Both the position numbers and the translations under genes were made by a program. A stretch of 64,000 nt of DNA. Source: Sphingomonas limnosediminicola. Its GTDB lineage: Bacteria > Pseudomonadota > Alphaproteobacteria > Sphingomonadales > Sphingomonadaceae. Positions 28,605 to 37,718 of this stretch are shown in pieces (position 1 is the first letter of the stretch; every line of letters begins with the position of its first letter). The notes under the pieces were generated by a model, which was not told the origin of the DNA, searched no databases, and saw nothing but the letters and a program-made list of their open reading frames with translations. The DNA lies in contig NZ_BAABBM010000001.1 in the NCBI RefSeq assembly GCF_039537965.1, forward strand, positions 2,641,501 through 2,705,500. The letters are read 5' to 3'.

Positions 28605-28982
28605 TCAGCCGACCACGATCTGGTCGTGCATGCCCATCGATGCGTGCAGAAAATGGCTGCAATGGGCCTCGTATGTCCCGGCCCTGGGCACGAGCGTGAT
28701 CTTCTTCGTTTCGTGCCTCTTTAGCTCGATCTTGCCCCCCGGCGCGGCGCCGGCGGTGATCGCTGAATGGGCGAAGAAGTCCTTGGCGGTGAAGTCGTGC
28801 CCGCTTCCTGAATTGTTGACGAAGGTCAGCGTCACCGGCTTGCCAGCGGTCAGACGGATCGGCGCCGGCGCGAACGAGTAGCTGCGAACGTCGATGGTTT
28901 GCGCGGCCGGCGTTTGAGCGGCCGAAGGGGCGACGAGGGTCAAGGAAAAAGCGGCAACAGCCGCGACGCGCAAACGACGCAT
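28605..28982 (-). CDS. periplasmic cupredoxin-domain protein
   Basis: 125 residues from the ATG at 28982, which has a strong AGGAGGTG ribosome site. After a signal peptide (VAAVAAFSLTLVAPSAAQ) comes a small cupredoxin fold with the copper-ligand pattern His in GSGHDFT and Cys-His-Met in EAHCSHFLHASMGM. It is likely a type-1 copper electron carrier or copper-handling protein in the periplasm. No copper-transport gene is adjacent. Confidence 0.85.
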   Translation of the reverse strand: MRRLRVAAVAAFSLTLVAPSAAQTPAAQTIDVRSYSFAPAPIRLTAGKPVTLTFVNNSGSGHDFTAKDFFAHSAITAGAAPGGKIELKRHETKKITLVPRAGTYEAHCSHFLHASMGMHDQIVVG

Positions 28983-29224
28983 AATCACCTCCTGAAGCTC
29001 CCCTGTCGGGGTTCGCTTAGCACGGATCGGTGCCGGTTCGTAGCAACGGCACTCGAGCGGACTTTCGGCGGCTGTGCTCAGGCACCTCCGAAAACCGCTA
29101 GTTGCAGGAATGCGTCGAGCTGCTGACCTGGGCCAGGGGAACTAAAACAACTCGACCGCCCGGCAGCGACCCCGCAGGCATAAAGAGGGCGGGTCCGATC
29201 CCGTTCGCGGATTGTTGAAGCCTT

Positions 29225-29392
29225 GTGTCGGATCCCAAAAAGCGCGCTGAGCGGCGAAAGCAGCACACAGCAGAGATTGAGGCGAGCCAGGATAGCCTGC
29301 GGCAAAGCATTGCCGAGACTGAGCGTCTGGTTGGAGAATCCGATGAAATGCTGCGCCGTCACCGCAAAGAATGTGACGACGATGACGCCTAG
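29225..29392 (+). CDS. small charged coiled-coil protein (55 aa)
   Basis: 55 residues from GTG 29225, with an in-frame stop only 9 bases upstream. It is composed almost entirely of charged helix: SDPKKRAERRKQHTAEIEAS, then a segment ending EMLRRHRKECDDDDA. This has the heptad-like pattern of a short coiled coil and is far from shadow-frame composition. Its TAG overlaps the stop of the opposing gene (CTAG). Function unknown; similar small proteins are known to me from sphingomonads. Confidence 0.65.
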   Translation: MSDPKKRAERRKQHTAEIEASQDSLRQSIAETERLVGESDEMLRRHRKECDDDDA

Positions 29393-29559
29393 GTTACTGA
29401 GCCGACGCTTTGCCCGTCCTTGAGGACGTCGCACACTGGACAGTCTTCACTGTCCGCGGCTCTTTGCACCGCTTCCCTGTCAGACGCCGCGAGAACGTCC
29501 TTCTTCTTGACGACCGCGCCACCTGGCCCAGTCAGTTTGTTGATCCGATAGAGCTTCAC
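29389..29559 (-). CDS. small hypothetical protein with CPVC
   Basis: 56 residues from GTG 29559 (frame open to a TTG at 29616). It begins VKLYRINKLTGPGG and ends in EDCPVCDVLKDGQSVGSVT, with a central DREAVQRAADS helix. The pattern is like small sphingomonad proteins that place a Cys-x-x-Cys near the end of a beta-alpha-beta unit. The start is uncertain. The stop overlaps that of the convergent small gene. Confidence 0.5.
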   Translation of the reverse strand: MKLYRINKLTGPGGAVVKKKDVLAASDREAVQRAADSEDCPVCDVLKDGQSVGSVT

Positions 29560-29649
29560 GACGTGCGTCCCCGAGTCCGGTGACCGGATCCAAGCACCAT
29601 TCGTATCTCGCTGCAATGTCTAATGGCGGCTTTGGGTGGAAAGGGGACG

Positions 29650-30132
29650 CTACTGCACGCGAGAGAAGTAGTTCGTCCGCATCACTGCCTTGCTATCGTC
29701 GAAATAGACCGCCGTCTCGACCATGTCATGACCGTCATGCGCAACCGTGTACACGCGGGTTGAAGCCGGCGTGCTGCCTTTGGCGAGCGCCAGAACCATG
29801 ACATCCGGCACAGGCATCCTAACGGCCACACTATCCGATTCCATGCTATCGCCAACTATGGGAACCGAAACTCCGTCCAACGAATATTTCGACGTCATAC
29901 GCCTGGCGGAACCGTCATTGCTGATTATCTCGACTCTAGTCGTCCACTTGCCCCCGCCTTCTTCGCTAAACGTAATCGTGACGCTTTTCGGTCGAACTTC
30001 CGCGGGAACCGGCAATCGGGAAACATCGACGGTCCACGTCCCGAGCAGTGGAGAGGCAGGAAGAGTTTCGGCACCCGCAGCCGACAATGGAAGCAAAATC
30101 ATAGCCAGCAATAAAGCGAGCGTTTTCCTCAT
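29650..30132 (-). CDS. hypothetical exported protein
   Basis: 160 residues with a clean signal peptide (TLALLLAMILLPLSAAGAE). The mature part begins SPLLGTWTVDVSRLPVP and is rich in beta strands (SVTITFSEEGGGKWTTRVEI), like small lipocalin-type stress-induced proteins that measure or bind hydrophobic ligands. The family is not certain. It is monocistronic; the neighbouring cupin gene is on the same strand, 145 bases upstream. Confidence 0.65.
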   Translation of the reverse strand: MRKTLALLLAMILLPLSAAGAETLPASPLLGTWTVDVSRLPVPAEVRPKSVTITFSEEGGGKWTTRVEIISNDGSARRMTSKYSLDGVSVPIVGDSMESDSVAVRMPVPDVMVLALAKGSTPASTRVYTVAHDGHDMVETAVYFDDSKAVMRTNYFSRVQ

Positions 30133-30277
30133 CGCGCCCTCCGTCCATCAATGCTTTGCTAACACTCGCACGAGAGTCCGCAATGGTTGCGCGCTACTTT
30201 AGCGGCAGCTGTGGGTCGAAAGTTGCCGCGGCCGGAATGGAGCGAAAGCTGCCACTAGCTCGGCGGGTAATGAATAT

Positions 30278-30634
30278 TCATTCCTCAGCCGATTTCAGCT
30301 CGATGGCGATGAGGCGCAGCTCCTGGTTCCCGATGTTCTCGACCGAGTGCGGTGTGAGAGGGGGTAGCCATAGCGCGTCTCCGACGGCGGGCTGGCGTTC
30401 CCAGGTGCGCGAGTCCACGATGACGTTGCCGTCGGCGTCGCGACGAATGAAGTCGCTCCAACTCATCACGTAGAGCGTGGCCGGCCAGCGGTGGGTGTGG
30501 ACCGGCGTTCGCTCGTCGGCCGGCAGGCGCGTGTCGAGTACCCGGACCTGGTCATTCTCCAGTAATACCTGATGATGGTCAGCGGCGGCGGTCATGGCGT
30601 CGAGCGCGTGGGTATCGTGGGCAGCAGTCATCAT
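30278..30634 (-). CDS. cupin-domain protein
   Basis: 118 residues forming one RmlC-like beta barrel. Cupin motif 1 is ERTPVHTHRWPATLYVM and motif 2 is LPPLTPHSVENIG, including metal-type histidines. Substrate unknown; small cupins include sugar epimerases, dioxygenases and storage-type proteins. It is divergent from the next gene, 35 bases away. Confidence 0.85.
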   Translation of the reverse strand: MMTAAHDTHALDAMTAAADHHQVLLENDQVRVLDTRLPADERTPVHTHRWPATLYVMSWSDFIRRDADGNVIVDSRTWERQPAVGDALWLPPLTPHSVENIGNQELRLIAIELKSAEE

Positions 30635-30669
30635 TTCCTCGTGCGCAATTGGTCGCTTAGCATGGCGCG

Positions 30670-31080
30670 ATGATGTTCGCGATCAAGTCGGCGATAGCGG
30701 ATCCGGACGCGGAGACCTTCGCCTTCGCTGCCCAAAAGACGATGTATGGTGGCAAGCGGATCGCTGCCGGCGATCGAATCTACCTGTTCGCGAGCGAGAA
30801 TGACGGCGGCGCGGGCCTGTTTGGGAAGGGCGTGGTGACCTCGGCCGAACCAATGGCGAAGCTGCCCGGCGTTGAGCGGCAAACGCCCCGCGTGAGCATC
30901 ACGGTAGGTCGGACGGCTGTTGCGAAGCGCGCGCTGGGCAGGGCCGAACTCAAGGCGTTCGACGCGTGGGGCGACGGCCGGCCGGAGACCGAGCTCAACT
31001 TCAAATTATATCGGCAGGCGACCAACAAGATCGTCGGCATTTCCGATGAGTCGGCGGCTTTTCTGGAACGCTGCTTCTAG
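30670..31080 (+). CDS. hypothetical protein, possible PUA/EVE-like fold
   Basis: 136 residues, soluble. The pattern KTMYGGKRIAAGDRIYLFASEN and then LFGKGVVTSAEP resembles EVE/PUA-like domains, in which a beta strand of the form GDxIYLF is followed by a G-x-G-x-V strand. The C-terminal helix (TNKIVGISDESAAFLERCF) is also reminiscent. Evidence for this fold is weak. The stop shares CTAG with the opposing prenyl-synthase gene. Confidence 0.6.
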   Translation: MMFAIKSAIADPDAETFAFAAQKTMYGGKRIAAGDRIYLFASENDGGAGLFGKGVVTSAEPMAKLPGVERQTPRVSITVGRTAVAKRALGRAELKAFDAWGDGRPETELNFKLYRQATNKIVGISDESAAFLERCF

Positions 31081-31991
31081 CGGTCGCGGTCGATGCTGAA
31101 GCGGGCGATCTCAGCGAGCAGGCTGGAGGATTCGCCGAAGCTGCGCAGATGGTCGATCGCCTGGTCGACGAGCATCTCGGCCTGTTGCCGGGCGCGGTCC
31201 TTGCCGAGGAGGCTAACGAAGGTTTCCTTGCCCCGGCCGGCATCCTTGCGCAGCCGCTTGCCGACGGTTGCGGGGTCACCGTCTTCATCGAGGAGGTCGT
31301 CGGCGATCTGGAAGGCGAGGCCGAGGTTCTGGGCATAGCCGCGAAGGCTGGTGCGCTGCTCCGCGGTGGCGCCGCCGAGGATCGCGCCGGCTTCGACGCA
31401 CCATGCGATCAGCGCACCCGTCTTCAGCCGCTGAAGCCGCGCGATCGCTTCGATGTCGGAAGGGCCGTCGTCGTCCAGCAGGTCGAGCATCTGGCCGCCG
31501 GCCATGCCACTGGCGCCGGCCGCGAAAGCGAGGTCGCGAACCAGCTCGGCGCAGACGTCTGCGATCGGATGGATGCTGGCCCCGGCCAGGATTTCGAACG
31601 CCAACGCCAGAAGTGAATCGCCGGCGAGGATCGCGGTGGATTCGTCGAAGGCGACGTGGACGGTCGGCTTGCCGCGGCGCAGATCGTCATCGTCCATGCA
31701 TGGCAGATCGTCGTGGATCAGCGAATGGACGTGGATGCATTCGACGGCCAGGCCGGCCTGGAGCGAGGCGGCGCGCGAGACGCCGAACAGATCGCCCGAC
31801 GCGCAGACGAGCAAGGGGCGCAGCCGCTTGCCGCCGCCGATAGCGGCGTGGCGCATCGCCTGGATTAGGCGCGCCCTGGAGTCATCGGGAACCGCAAGCA
31901 ACTCGTCGAACAGCTGGTCGATCCCGGCGCCTACCCAGGCCAGCGACTGACCGAGCTGCGTTGGAAGGTGGGGGTTGGGCGCGCTGCTCAT
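31077..31991 (-). CDS. ispA: polyprenyl diphosphate synthase (IspA/CrtE type)
   Basis: Trans-prenyltransferase, 304 residues, adding isopentenyl units to make farnesyl or geranylgeranyl diphosphate. First aspartate motif is SLIHDDLPCMDDDDLRRGKP (DDx4D) and the second is FQIADDLLDEDGD. The context after the first motif resembles IspA (FPP synthase), but adjacency to ispH and crtYIB and the absence of another crtE nearby leave a geranylgeranyl role open. Its start overlaps ispH by four bases. Confidence 0.88.
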   Translation of the reverse strand: MSSAPNPHLPTQLGQSLAWVGAGIDQLFDELLAVPDDSRARLIQAMRHAAIGGGKRLRPLLVCASGDLFGVSRAASLQAGLAVECIHVHSLIHDDLPCMDDDDLRRGKPTVHVAFDESTAILAGDSLLALAFEILAGASIHPIADVCAELVRDLAFAAGASGMAGGQMLDLLDDDGPSDIEAIARLQRLKTGALIAWCVEAGAILGGATAEQRTSLRGYAQNLGLAFQIADDLLDEDGDPATVGKRLRKDAGRGKETFVSLLGKDRARQQAEMLVDQAIDHLRSFGESSSLLAEIARFSIDRDR

Positions 31992-32983
31992 GCGATCGCC
32001 AGACGCTTGAAAACGGTTAATTCCCGCATCGCTTCAAGCTCTTCGAGGATGACTCGGTAGCGGACAGAAAGCGCTTCGATAATGTCCTGGACGGTCGTTT
32101 CCGGCGTGGACGCGGCGGCGGTGACGCCGATGACGCCGTTCCGTGGAAGCTTCGACCAGTCGATGTCCGTTGCGGAGGCGACGAGCTGCACGCTCGGGCA
32201 AGTGAGGGCAGCGACTTCGGCAAGGCGATTGGCGTTCGACGAGAAGCTTTCGCCGGCGACGATGATCGCGTCGGCCTGCGCAGCGACTTCACGCACTGCG
32301 GCCTGGCGGTTGGTGGTCGCGTAGCAGATGTCGCTGCTGGCGGGCTCGACGAGGTCGGAGAAGCGCGTACGCAGGGCCTCGACGATCTCCTGCGCATCAT
32401 CGACCGAATAAGTGGTCTGGACCGCGTAGGCGGTCGGCTCGTCGGGACGCATCGGAAGGTCCGCGATCTCGGCGACGCTGTTCACGACAAAGGCTTTTGC
32501 GGAACGCAGGTGGCCGAGCGTGCCTTCGATTTCGGGGTGACCGCGATGGCCGATCAGGATCAGTTGACGCCCGTTCCGCTCGTGACGCTCGACCTCGCGA
32601 TGGACCTTGGCGACCAAAGGGCAGACGGCGTCATAGGCGATATGACCGCGCCGTCTGGCGTCGGCGGCGATCGCGGGAGCTACGCCATGCGCCGAAAACA
32701 AGACGACCGAGCCTTCGGGCGCTTCCCACAATTCCTCGATGAAGATGGCGCCCTCGGCTTCAAGGCTTCGTACGACCTCGAGGTTGTGGACGATGGCGCG
32801 GCGAACATAGACGGGAGCGCCATGGACGTTGAGCGCATCGCGAACCGCGTCGATCGCGCGGCGGACGCCCGCGCAGAAACCCCGGGGTGCAGCAAGGATC
32901 ACCCGCACTTCGGGCCGCTCTTCGCGACGGCTCAGTTCACTGGCTTCAGCTTGCGGGTCGAGCATTGCCTTTCCATTGGGCAC
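31988..32983 (-). CDS. ispH: 4-hydroxy-3-methylbut-2-enyl diphosphate reductase IspH
   Basis: Last enzyme of the MEP isoprenoid pathway, an iron-sulfur reductase of 331 residues forming IPP and DMAPP. The three cluster cysteines are in PRGFCAGVRRAID, VCPLVAK and SDICYATTNRQ; the substrate motif HGVAP is also seen. GTG 32983 is used; ATG 32965 would shorten it by six residues. It is coupled to the prenyl synthase, giving a pathway operon that feeds the carotenoid genes across the divergence. Confidence 0.95.
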   Translation of the reverse strand: MPNGKAMLDPQAEASELSRREERPEVRVILAAPRGFCAGVRRAIDAVRDALNVHGAPVYVRRAIVHNLEVVRSLEAEGAIFIEELWEAPEGSVVLFSAHGVAPAIAADARRRGHIAYDAVCPLVAKVHREVERHERNGRQLILIGHRGHPEIEGTLGHLRSAKAFVVNSVAEIADLPMRPDEPTAYAVQTTYSVDDAQEIVEALRTRFSDLVEPASSDICYATTNRQAAVREVAAQADAIIVAGESFSSNANRLAEVAALTCPSVQLVASATDIDWSKLPRNGVIGVTAAASTPETTVQDIIEALSVRYRVILEELEAMRELTVFKRLAIA

Positions 32984-33034
32984 TAGCCCCCAGAATATGG
33001 GATTAAGTGCCTGAAACTGGCCGTTCTACCTCTG

Positions 33035-33460
33035 CTAAAGTAGGTATTGCAGGCGGACGCTCGCCCGCGACATGCCCGGCGCAATCCTGATGTCGACTTT
33101 GTCAAAATGCGGTGCCCCGAAACTGATTGTCGGGTTGCGCGAAAAACCGAAGCCCTCGCGCGGGACGCCAAGGAAGGTATCGAGCTTCTTGTTGTTATTT
33201 TCGTCGTGAAAGACGGCGATCGCATAATTGCCCGCCGGAACCGAACCGAATTCGATCCTGCGCGTGACGGCGCTGACCGACTGCGTCAGTGCGGCGGGAT
33301 CGCCGCTGCAATCGGGAAAATGGGCCGGGTCGCGGGTCATGCAGACGCGGATCGTGCCGCGCGAGTTGCGCAGCCCTTCGAAATCGATCTCGACAGCGCC
33401 AGCCTGGCCGCCCGCGACGGCCGCCTGCGCGGCAAAAACAAGGGCGGCGATCACTGGCAT
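33035..33460 (-). CDS. DUF2141 exported protein
   Basis: 141 residues from ATG 33460, following the signal peptide VIAALVFAAQAAVA (an open frame extends to 33514). The DUF2141 core is visible: a strand with RGTIRVCM, then NYAIAVFHDENNNKKLDTF and GVPREGFGFSRNP, ending in the FGAPHFDKVDI segment. Periplasmic or outer-membrane role unknown. It lies between ispH and crtY on the minus strand; DUF2141 genes often accompany carotenoid genes in sphingomonads, which is my recollection rather than a search. Confidence 0.82.
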   Translation of the reverse strand: MPVIAALVFAAQAAVAGGQAGAVEIDFEGLRNSRGTIRVCMTRDPAHFPDCSGDPAALTQSVSAVTRRIEFGSVPAGNYAIAVFHDENNNKKLDTFLGVPREGFGFSRNPTISFGAPHFDKVDIRIAPGMSRASVRLQYLL

Positions 33461-33519
33461 TCGTCTTATGCATATCAGGCGTTTAAGGGCTGCACCATGC
33501 AGTGGCTGGAACATTCCGG

Positions 33520-34656
33520 ATGACGCGCCTGATCATTGCCGGCGGCGGGCTTGCCGGCGGCCTCTGCGCGCTCGCGATGGCGCGGAAGCGGCCAGAAGTG
33601 GAACTGGTCGTCGTCGAGCAGGGCGAGCGTTTCGGCGGCAATCACACCTGGTCGTTCTTCGACAACGACGTGCCCACGGATCGGCGCGGGGTGCTGGATG
33701 GCATCGAGGCGCATCACTGGCCCGAACATACCGTGCGATTTCCGCACCGGCGGCGGACGATCGCGCTCGGCTACAACAGCATAAGATCGGCGGCCCTCGA
33801 CGCGGCGCTGCGCAGGGCGCTGCGACTGGAGCAGTACCGGCTTGGACAGCGCATTGCCGAGGTAACGCCGCGGTCGGTGACGCTGGAAGGCGGCGAGCGG
33901 ATCGAGGGCGATGCGATGCTCGACACGCGCGGGCCGGGGCCGATGCTAGGGATCGAGCTAGGATGGCAGAAGTTCGTCGGGCGGACCTACCGGTTTCAGA
34001 AGGCGCATGGCGTAAGCGCGCCGGTGATCATGGACGCGACGGTCGAGCAGATCGACGGGTATCGCTTCATCTACCAGCTACCGCTCAGCGATACCGAGCT
34101 GCTGATCGAGGACACTTATTATTCGGCGTCGCCGCTTCTTGATGAGGCAGTGCTCGGCGAGCGTGTCGACCAGGTCGCAGCGGCGATTGGTGCGGCGGAT
34201 ATCATTGAGGAGGAGAAGGGCGTCTTGCCGGTAGTGATGGACGGAGACGTCGAGACTTTGTGGAAGGGAGAGCCACTGGTGCGTCTGGGGCTTCGCGGCG
34301 GGTTCTTCCAGCCGACGACCAGCTATTCGCTGCCTGACGCCGTCGCCAATGCGGCATTGCTGGCGGAGCAGCGCGACCTCAGCGCCGAGGCGTTGTTCGC
34401 CCTGTTCCGGAGCCGTGCGGCGCGGCTGTGGCGGGAGCGGTCGTTCTTCCGTCTTTTGAACCGAATGCTGTTTCGCGCCGCGGAACCGGCGGAATCCTAC
34501 CGTGTGCTGGAGCATTTCTACCGCCTCCCGCCGCCGGTGATCGGGCGCTTTTACAGCAGCGGGCTGACCGCGTTCGACAAGGTGCGGATCCTGAGCGGGC
34601 GGCCACCGGTGCCGATCGGTCGCGCGCTGGCAGCGCTGCGGAGCAAGGCGGCATGA
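33520..34656 (+). CDS. crtY: lycopene beta-cyclase CrtY
   Basis: Flavin-dependent cyclase converting lycopene to beta-carotene. 378 residues from ATG 33520. The N-terminal dinucleotide fold LIIAGGGLAGGLCALAM and the GGNHTWSFFD block are typical of proteobacterial CrtY. The ribosome site is poor, but the start matches the fold. Its stop overlaps the crtI start (ATGA), giving translational coupling. Confidence 0.93.
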   Translation: MTRLIIAGGGLAGGLCALAMARKRPEVELVVVEQGERFGGNHTWSFFDNDVPTDRRGVLDGIEAHHWPEHTVRFPHRRRTIALGYNSIRSAALDAALRRALRLEQYRLGQRIAEVTPRSVTLEGGERIEGDAMLDTRGPGPMLGIELGWQKFVGRTYRFQKAHGVSAPVIMDATVEQIDGYRFIYQLPLSDTELLIEDTYYSASPLLDEAVLGERVDQVAAAIGAADIIEEEKGVLPVVMDGDVETLWKGEPLVRLGLRGGFFQPTTSYSLPDAVANAALLAEQRDLSAEALFALFRSRAARLWRERSFFRLLNRMLFRAAEPAESYRVLEHFYRLPPPVIGRFYSSGLTAFDKVRILSGRPPVPIGRALAALRSKAA

Positions 34657-36131
34657 GCCGCAAGGTCGCCATCATCGGATCGGGCTTCGGCGGATTGGCG
34701 CTGGCGATCCGGTTGCAGTCGGCAGGCATCATTACGACAATCATTGAGGCGCGGGACAAGCCGGGCGGTCGCGCATATTTCTGGGAGAAGGACGGCCACG
34801 TCTTCGACGCCGGGCCGACCGTGATCACCGACCCGGCCTGCCTGCGCGAACTATGGGAGCTGACCGGCGCTGATATGGCGAAGGACGTCGACCTGATCCC
34901 GGTGTCGCCGTTCTACCGGCTGTCCTGGCCCGACGGCAGCAACTTTGATTACGTCAATGACGACGAGCAATTGAACAAGCAGATCGCTGCGCTCGAGCCG
35001 GCCGATGTCGAGGGCTATCGGCGCTTCCTCAAATATTCCGAGGGCGTCTTCGCCGAGGGTTATGAGAAGCTGGGCGCGGTGCCGTTCCTGGACTTCCGTT
35101 CGATGCTTCGGGCGGCGCCCGCGCTGGCTCGCTACCAGGCATGGCGGTCGGTCTATTCGATGGTGTCGAGCTTTGTCCGCAACGAGAAGTTGCGGCAGGC
35201 GCTGTCGTTTCACTCTCTGCTGGTCGGTGGCAATCCGATGACGACGAGCGCGATCTACGCGCTGATCCACAAGCTGGAGCGCGACGGCGGCGTGTGGTTC
35301 GCGCGCGGCGGGACCAACCGCCTGGTTTCCGGAATGGTCGCGCATTTCGAGCGCCTCGGTGGCAAGCTGCGGCTGAACGATCCGGTCGCCGGGATCGGCA
35401 CCAAGGACGGGCGGGCAACGACGGTCCGGACGATGAGCGGGTGGAGCGAGACGTTCGATGCAGTGGCGTCGAACGCGGACATCGTCCGCACGTACGAGAT
35501 GCTCGATCACCCGGTGGGTAAGCGCTCGTCGACCAAGCTGGCGCGCAAGAGCTTTTCGCCGTCGCTGTTCGTAGTGCATTTTTCGACCGAGGGATCGTGG
35601 CTGGACCTGCCTCACCACAGCATCTTGTTCGGGCCGCGCTACGGCGGGCTGCTGCGCGACATCTACCGCGGGTCGAAGCTGCCCGACGATCCGGCAATCT
35701 ATCTTCACCACCCGACGGCGACCGATGCGACGATGGCGCCGCCGGGGCGGTCGACGCTTTATGCGCTGGCGCCGGTACCGCACCTGGGCAAGGCCAAGGT
35801 CGACTGGGAACGGGAAGGGCCGGCTTATGCGCGCCACATCCTCGACATCATCGAAGAGCGGATGATGCCGGGACTGTCGGCGCGGCTCGGCACGGTTTTC
35901 CACTTCGGGCCGGTAGAGTTCGAGCAGGAGCTCAACTCGCATTTGGGGTCGGCATTCAGCCTTGAGCCGGTGCTGACGCAGAGTGCCTGGTTCCGTGTGC
36001 ACAACCGCGACGATACGATCCGCAACCTTTATTTCGTCGGCGCGGGGACTCACCCGGGCGCGGGGATCCCTGGCGTCGTCGGGAGCGCGAAGGCCACCGC
36101 GGGCTTGATGATCGAGGATCTGGCGGCGTGA
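34653..36131 (+). CDS. crtI: phytoene desaturase CrtI
   Basis: 492-residue FAD-dependent desaturase that converts phytoene to lycopene in four steps. N-terminal VAIIGSGFGGLALAIRL binds FAD, followed by the RAYFWEKDGHVFDAGPTV segment. The C-terminal carotenoid-desaturase block is FVGAGTHPGAGIPGVVGS. It lies between crtY and crtB with ATGA and GTGA overlaps, so the three form one operon. Confidence 0.95.
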   Translation: MSRKVAIIGSGFGGLALAIRLQSAGIITTIIEARDKPGGRAYFWEKDGHVFDAGPTVITDPACLRELWELTGADMAKDVDLIPVSPFYRLSWPDGSNFDYVNDDEQLNKQIAALEPADVEGYRRFLKYSEGVFAEGYEKLGAVPFLDFRSMLRAAPALARYQAWRSVYSMVSSFVRNEKLRQALSFHSLLVGGNPMTTSAIYALIHKLERDGGVWFARGGTNRLVSGMVAHFERLGGKLRLNDPVAGIGTKDGRATTVRTMSGWSETFDAVASNADIVRTYEMLDHPVGKRSSTKLARKSFSPSLFVVHFSTEGSWLDLPHHSILFGPRYGGLLRDIYRGSKLPDDPAIYLHHPTATDATMAPPGRSTLYALAPVPHLGKAKVDWEREGPAYARHILDIIEERMMPGLSARLGTVFHFGPVEFEQELNSHLGSAFSLEPVLTQSAWFRVHNRDDTIRNLYFVGAGTHPGAGIPGVVGSAKATAGLMIEDLAA

Positions 36132-37003
36132 CGCGGGACGAAATCGTCGCCGGCGCGCGTGACGCGATCCAGCACGGTTCCAAGTCGTTCCGCGCGGCGA
36201 GCCGGCTGTTCGACCGCACGACGCGTGAACGGGCGTGGATGCTTTATTGCTGGTGCCGGCATTGCGACGACGTCTGCGACGGACAGACCTACGGGTTTGG
36301 CAGCGGGGTGCGGGGAAATATCGGCGTGCTGCGCGGCAAGACGCGCGACGCGGTGGCGGGAAGGTCAGCGGACGAGGTGCCGTTCCAGGCGCTGGCCCAG
36401 CTTCTATCGGAATGCCCGATTCCCGAGCGCTTCCTCGAAGATCATCTTCGCGGTTTTGCGCTCGATGAGATCGGGTGGCAGCCGGCGACCGAAGAGGATC
36501 TGGCGCTCTACTGCTATTATGTGGCCGGCGCGGTCGGTTGCATGATGGCGGTGATCATGGGCGTGAAACCCGAGGAAGAGGTGACGCTGGAGACCGCGGC
36601 GGACCTCGGCATTGCCTTCCAGCTTTCCAACATCGCGCGCGACGTGCGCGAGGATCTGGAGGCGGGGCGCTGCTACCTGCCGACCGACTGGCTCGACGAA
36701 CTGGGGGTCAAGCGCGAGGCGCTCTTCGCGCCGGAGAACGAGGCCGCGCTTCAGGAAATGATCAAGCGCCTGATCGACAGCGTCGCTATCTATGAGGCGA
36801 GCGCGCGGCGGGGCGTCAATCGCCTGCCGTTCCGGTCGCGGTTGGCAGTGCTGTCGGCGCTTCGCATCTACGGCGCGATCGGGCGCAAGGTGCGGCAGTT
36901 GGGAAGCGCGGCGTGGGAGCAGAGGGTCAGCGTCGGCAAGATGCGCAAGCTGGCGTTCGTAGTCCCTAGCTTTGCCGAAGCGCTGGTGACGCCGCGCCGC
37001 TGA
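36128..37003 (+). CDS. crtB: phytoene synthase CrtB
   Basis: Joins two geranylgeranyl diphosphates head to head. 291 residues. Aspartate motifs are CRHCDDVCDG near residue 45 and NIARDVREDLEAGRCYLP near 165, the phytoene/squalene synthase signature. GTG start overlaps the crtI stop. The 3' end overlaps the converging hydroxylase gene by 38 bases. Confidence 0.94.
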   Translation: MTRDEIVAGARDAIQHGSKSFRAASRLFDRTTRERAWMLYCWCRHCDDVCDGQTYGFGSGVRGNIGVLRGKTRDAVAGRSADEVPFQALAQLLSECPIPERFLEDHLRGFALDEIGWQPATEEDLALYCYYVAGAVGCMMAVIMGVKPEEEVTLETAADLGIAFQLSNIARDVREDLEAGRCYLPTDWLDELGVKREALFAPENEAALQEMIKRLIDSVAIYEASARRGVNRLPFRSRLAVLSALRIYGAIGRKVRQLGSAAWEQRVSVGKMRKLAFVVPSFAEALVTPRR

Positions 37004-37718
37004 AGCCGCCGATACCGCGGTCGGTGCCGCACAGGCGGTCCCAAAAGCGGAAGTAGAGCCCGAAATTGCAGAGGTATTTTTCGTGGTGCCGCTGGTGATG
37101 GCTAGCGGTGATCAGCCACTCGCCGAGGCGTCCGTCGACGAGCCAGCGCGGAAAGATTTCCCAACCCATATGGTTGGTGACGCCCATGATTGTCATGATC
37201 GTAAGGACGGTGAGCAGCGCTGCCCAGTGGATCGGGATCAACAAAACGAGCGCCGGAATGAGGACCGCGCCAGTGATGGACTCCCACGGGTGGAAGCTCA
37301 TCGCCGCCCAGGCCGTCGGGCTGCGGCTCGCGTGATGGACGGCGTGCATTTTCTTGTAGATCGCCGGCCGGTGCATCAGGCGGTGGGTCCAGTAGAACCA
37401 GGTGTCGTGAGCCAAGAGGTAGACGAGCACCGACAGGGGTAGCCACCAGGGCGGATAGTCGGAAGCGTCCGAATAGATGAGGGTCCAGCCGCGCGCTTGC
37501 CAGCCCCAGGCGAGGACGCCCGCGGGCGCGGCGTAGATGACAGCACTGGTGAGCGACCAGAGGATTTCACGTCGGACCTGCATCGCGCGGCCGCTGTAAA
37601 GACTGGGAATGCGGCGATTGGTCAGCCAGGCGAAGACGCCGCTGACGGCGAGGTAACGGAGCGCCACGATCCCGGTCATCGCGGCGACCGAAAGGAGCAG
37701 GGCGAGGGCAATGCTCAT
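36966..37718 (-). CDS. sterol-desaturase-family hydroxylase (candidate carotenoid hydroxylase)
   Basis: Membrane di-iron fatty acid hydroxylase superfamily protein, 250 residues from ATG 37718. Histidine boxes are HDTWFYWTHRLMH, HAVHHASRS and HHQRHH, separated by transmembrane helices. It is coupled to crtZ (4-base overlap) and convergent with crtB. A ring hydroxylase acting on zeaxanthin, such as the 2,2'-hydroxylase CrtG of nostoxanthin producers, is a reasonable guess from position and superfamily, but the substrate cannot be read from sequence. Confidence 0.8.
   Translation of the reverse strand: MSIALALLLSVAAMTGIVALRYLAVSGVFAWLTNRRIPSLYSGRAMQVRREILWSLTSAVIYAAPAGVLAWGWQARGWTLIYSDASDYPPWWLPLSVLVYLLAHDTWFYWTHRLMHRPAIYKKMHAVHHASRSPTAWAAMSFHPWESITGAVLIPALVLLIPIHWAALLTVLTIMTIMGVTNHMGWEIFPRWLVDGRLGEWLITASHHQRHHEKYLCNFGLYFRFWDRLCGTDRGIGGFSGAASPALRQS

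Noticed and set aside
34851..36053. 400-residue frame antisense to crtI
   Set aside because: Arg/His-rich shadow frame with no family motif.
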